A DNA stretch of 64,000 nt from DATAZK01 sp965199805 (GTDB lineage: Bacteria; Actinomycetota; Actinomycetes; Frankiales; Frankiaceae). Made by a program: the position numbers and the translations under genes. The number at the start of each line of letters is the position of its first letter. Within the stretch, counting starts at the first letter, position 1. Below are positions 61,591 to 64,000 of this stretch, piece by piece. Under the pieces are notes generated by a model, which worked only from the letters and a program-made list of their open reading frames with translations, was not told the DNA's origin and ran no database searches. Location: contig CBDATO010000001.1 of NCBI GenBank assembly GCA_965199805.1, positions 3,410,001 through 3,474,000 of the forward strand. The letters run 5' to 3'.

Positions 61591-63274
61591 CCCCCGTCTT
61601 TCAGCAGGCCGTTGAGTCGAAGATCATCGGCTTCTCTGAGGGGTTGAGGCGGATGCTTCGGAGTGTGGGCAGGGCGGCTCGGCCGGCGCGGTGGCCGGTG
61701 TCTCCGAGTGGTGCGTAGGGGTGAGGGGCGCCGGGTCAGCGGCCGGGTTGTGGCAGCGCGCTCAGGCGGGTGTAGGCGTTGACGAGTGCGTCTTTCCAGG
61801 GCCAGTTGCGGTCGATCCGGACGTGAAGGCGTCGTCCGCTGCGGATCAGTCGGGCGGCGACGTGCAGCAGCCGGTAGCGCAGCGGTTTCGGTTCGGCGAC
61901 GGCCAGCGCGCCGTCGAGGAGCAGCATGCGGGTCCAGGCGAGTAGGTCGCAGGCGAGGCCGACGAGCTCAACCCAGACGGTGTTGACGTTGCGCTGCCGG
62001 GACGGCAGGTGGTTAAGGCCGGTGTTCTTGGCGCAGCGGATCCGGTCCTCGACGCGGGCGTGGGCCCGGTGCCGGGCTTCGAGCTGGGCGAGCTGGCCGA
62101 CTTGGGTGTCGGTGGCGAAGGTTTGGAATCGCCAGCCGTCGGCGTCGGAGAAGGTGAGCTGCGCGCCGGGATGGGGTCGTTCCCGGCGGACCAGCACCCG
62201 CATCCCTGTCGGCCAGCCGGCGGCGGTCAGGTCGCCGAGAGCGCCGGTCAGTTCGGCGACGTCGGCGCCTTCGCGAAATTCGCCGCCGGCTTCGATTGCC
62301 GCTGTCCACGCCTGCTTCGGCAACGCGAGGATCGCCTGCTGGACGGTGGCGGTCATGGTGAACCCGACCGAGAACCGCAGGTCCAGGTGTTGTTCGTCGC
62401 GGATCCGGCGCAGATGAGCCAGCCAGGGCTTGGTGGCGCCGGCACCGTCGGCGCAGACCAGGATCGGGGTGTCGTGACGGTGGGCGTCGGGGATCTGCGC
62501 GAGTGCCAGGTCGGTGACGGTGATGTGGTCGGCGGCGGTGTTGGACCCGGCGTTACCCGGCCGGAGCATGGCCGCCAACGCTTCACCGGTGTTGTCGCAC
62601 CACGCCGTCAACGGGTGGAAGCCATAACCGCCTTTGAACGTCGCCGCCGCCGACTCCTTGTCGCTGTGTGCGGTGACGAGGGTGGCGTCGAGCTGGACTC
62701 GGATCCCCGGCCAGAGGCGGCCGCCGGCCGTCGTGGACAGCGGTAGCCGATCGGTGTCAGCGGCCTGCAGCCAGATGCGTTCCCGGGCTGCGGCCCGGGC
62801 GCAGCGCAGCCGGGCAAGCAGCGCGTCGTCGACCCGGTCCAGGACCCGCCATGCGGTGGCGGTCGAGGCGACCGGGCCGAACAGCTCCGGCTGGTTTCGC
62901 AGCACGGCAAGGTCGGAGATCGTCGTGCCACCGTCGGCGAGCATCACCGCCAGATCGACCAGCACCCGACCCGGGTCATGAGCGGACCTGCGTTCGCGCA
63001 GCCCGGCCAGCACGTCGCCGAAACCGGCGGTCACACCGGCCCGATCGGCGAGTTCGGCCAGCAGCCGGGAGCCGGCGTGCGACACCACCCCCGACCCGCC
63101 GCCGGAGATCACGATCTTGGGACGTGACGCGTTACGGTGCATCTGCGGAGTGCCTCTCCCGCTTGGTGACTTGGGACCTTCAGCAAGTCCAAGATCCCAA
63201 GCAGGACAGGCACTTTCGCGCATCTACACCCCGTGTTGCACCACCAAGATCACCGGCCTACTGCAACAAGCGGG
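61591..63274 (-). mobile_element. IS1380-type element with TTAG target repeats
   Basis: Inverted ends: CCCCCGTCTTTCAGCAGGCC at 61591 and, inverted, CCCGCTTGTTGCAGTAGGCC ending 63274. Directly outside each end is TTAG (61587-61590 and 63275-63278), a four-base target duplication. It carries one transposase gene. Distant from the two IS1380 copies at 15037 and 36272. Confidence 0.85.
61736..63142 (-). CDS. IS1380-family transposase (second type)
   Basis: 468 residues from ATG 63142. VVSHAGSRLLAELADRAGVT, VDLAVMLADGGTTISDLAVL, then the DDE core: RVQLDATLVTAHSDKESAAA (first Asp), YGFHPLTAWCDN, ILVCADGAGATKPWLAH (second Asp), and the Glu in HARVEDRIRCAKNTGLNHLP. About 35-40 percent alike to the 15197 transposase by eye. 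The frame is intact, so it may be active. Confidence 0.92.
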   Translation of the reverse strand: MHRNASRPKIVISGGGSGVVSHAGSRLLAELADRAGVTAGFGDVLAGLRERRSAHDPGRVLVDLAVMLADGGTTISDLAVLRNQPELFGPVASTATAWRVLDRVDDALLARLRCARAAARERIWLQAADTDRLPLSTTAGGRLWPGIRVQLDATLVTAHSDKESAAATFKGGYGFHPLTAWCDNTGEALAAMLRPGNAGSNTAADHITVTDLALAQIPDAHRHDTPILVCADGAGATKPWLAHLRRIRDEQHLDLRFSVGFTMTATVQQAILALPKQAWTAAIEAGGEFREGADVAELTGALGDLTAAGWPTGMRVLVRRERPHPGAQLTFSDADGWRFQTFATDTQVGQLAQLEARHRAHARVEDRIRCAKNTGLNHLPSRQRNVNTVWVELVGLACDLLAWTRMLLLDGALAVAEPKPLRYRLLHVAARLIRSGRRLHVRIDRNWPWKDALVNAYTRLSALPQPGR

Positions 63275-63397
63275 TTAGCTCCTTAAGGTCCCGAGCAGTC
63301 CAGGCATACTCAACGGTGACACACGTCGGGGCTGTTACCGCCTCAGGGATCGACAGATGCGCTGCGTTTGATTTCCGCGAACAGCGAGGAGGTGGCC

Positions 63398-63667
63398 ATG
63401 GTTCTCGCTACGTTAGTCGGGCTGGGCGTCATAGCAGCAATAGTCTTGTCGGTTCTACAGCGATCGGGGCATGACGCTGCGGCTGGCCGCCTGGCCTTAC
63501 TGGCTCTGCCAATAGCTGCTCTGCTTGTGCTGGGGGTCGGTATCTGGCAAATCAGCAATGGGCGCGCTGTGCAGGGAGTCATCGTGGCGCTCGGCAGCGT
63601 TGTGGGCTTGGTTTTGATCATGTACGGGACCCACGACGCGCGGAAGAAGTCGTCGAGCGGATCATAG
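63398..63667 (+). CDS. Small three-helix membrane protein
   Basis: 89 residues from ATG 63398, with GAGGAGG five bases upstream (the frame extends to 63368, but the site lies inside that stretch). Three hydrophobic helices: VLATLVGLGVIAAIVLSVL, LALLALPIAALLVLGVGIW and GVIVALGSVVGLVLIMYG, then a basic tail DARKKSSSGS. No family recognised. Confidence 0.55.
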   Translation: MVLATLVGLGVIAAIVLSVLQRSGHDAAAGRLALLALPIAALLVLGVGIWQISNGRAVQGVIVALGSVVGLVLIMYGTHDARKKSSSGS

Positions 63668-64000
63668 GAGCCTTCCGGCCGTGCTGGTCGTAGCGCCCAG
63701 GGGTATGACACCCGCATCGCCCGCAACACCGCAACACCACAACAGGGCGGCGTGTGTCGCCGAGCCGCGCGGAGCCGGGCGTTGAGAGTCTGCGAGGTAG
63801 CAGTCCGGTTGTAGAGGCTCGTGAAGCACATGGACGGTTGAGGGCGCCCACGGCCGTGATATTCCCGAGGTAGGCCTTCGCGGTGCGCCCGCCTGCCCAC
63901 GTAAATCCCCGAATTGATCCCCGTCAGCCGGGAGGCGGTGACACGTGTGGCCTACTACTTGCCCGTTGTCACGGCGGATACGTCGTAACCGGCAGCTGGG
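63668..64000. repeat. Right-end intergenic stretch with a copy of the 26-base repeat
   Basis: Positions 63709-63734 carry the 26-base sequence identical to 47584-47609, 42 bases after the small membrane gene. The following 270 bases have no supported gene; short minus-strand frames there lack domains. Confidence 0.45.

Noticed and set aside
1..64000. CRISPR array
   Set aside because: No set of regularly spaced short repeats was found; the repeated blocks seen are two or three diverged copies far apart, and no Cas-like protein was recognised.
1..64000. tRNA, rRNA or phage attachment site
   Set aside because: No sequence with a tRNA T-arm and acceptor pattern or rRNA was recognised, and no tyrosine or serine integrase gene is present.

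Overview
The window is high-GC DNA typical of an Actinomycetota (actinobacterial) chromosome. It has frequent GTG/TTG starts, purine-rich ribosome-binding sites, SigE-type and zinc-finger-tailed sigma factors, many TetR regulators, and a decaprenyl-phosphate phosphoribosyltransferase of the arabinan cell-wall pathway. The family or genus cannot be fixed from the sequence alone. No rRNA, tRNA or CRISPR array was recognised. The region is accessory in character: about ten insertion-sequence copies or remnants break up, truncate or flank ordinary genes, and several genes carry frameshifts.

Layout: (1) 1-5.5 kb holds cell-envelope membrane proteins: the end of a polytopic protein, a UbiA-family DPPR synthase, a GT-C-like protein, a lipoprotein and a small membrane protein. 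(2) 5.6-10.2 kb is a pile of mobile elements. IS3 and IS30 remnants surround an IS30 element that is itself split, between two neighbouring codons, by an IS110 element whose leader could fold into a bridge-RNA-like structure. (3) 10.4-14.4 kb holds a SHOCT protein, a DUF4352-type lipoprotein, a sigma factor with a C-terminal zinc-binding motif, an XRE regulator and a membrane diguanylate cyclase. (4) 15.0-18.7 kb has an IS1380 element abutting an IS3 remnant that cut off the C-terminus of an anti-sigma-like protein behind a SigE-family sigma factor, then a secreted protein.

(5) 19.3-29.7 kb is the most coherent block: a five-gene operon DUF4132 - MoxR AAA+ ATPase - DUF5682 - VWA - SWIM zinc finger, with stop/start overlaps between the last three genes. 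Its content resembles the E. coli yehI/yehL/yehM/yehP/yehQ set and the MoxR-VWA NTP-dependent systems. (6) 30-38.7 kb carries regulator/oxidoreductase pairs. Two TetR genes are divergent from a dehydrogenase or oxidoreductase and have twin palindromic operators between them; a third pair has a weaker site. Decayed oxidoreductase and hydrolase genes, a truncated IS1380 and a pentapeptide-repeat lipoprotein follow.

(7) 38.8-45.1 kb has an MFS exporter convergent with a probable operon of a membrane protein, a carotenoid oxygenase and a large LuxR-type ATPase regulator that is split by a frameshift. (8) 45.4-55.9 kb has an ISL3 element, small membrane ORFs, a lipoprotein, a broken SGNH hydrolase beside an IS6-type remnant, a trypsin-like protease, and a glycosyltransferase-39-like gene interrupted by an IS3 element with a recognisable 3-bp target duplication. 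(9) 56.2-60.6 kb has an unknown gene paired with a YaaC-like gene, then a cluster of cupin, 2OG-Fe(II) dioxygenase and archaeal-type (DUF120) riboflavin-kinase-like genes. (10) 61-64 kb has IS3/IS481 scraps, a second IS1380-type element with TTAG target repeats, and a small membrane protein. A diverged ~250-bp intergenic repeat occurs three times between 52 and 61 kb.
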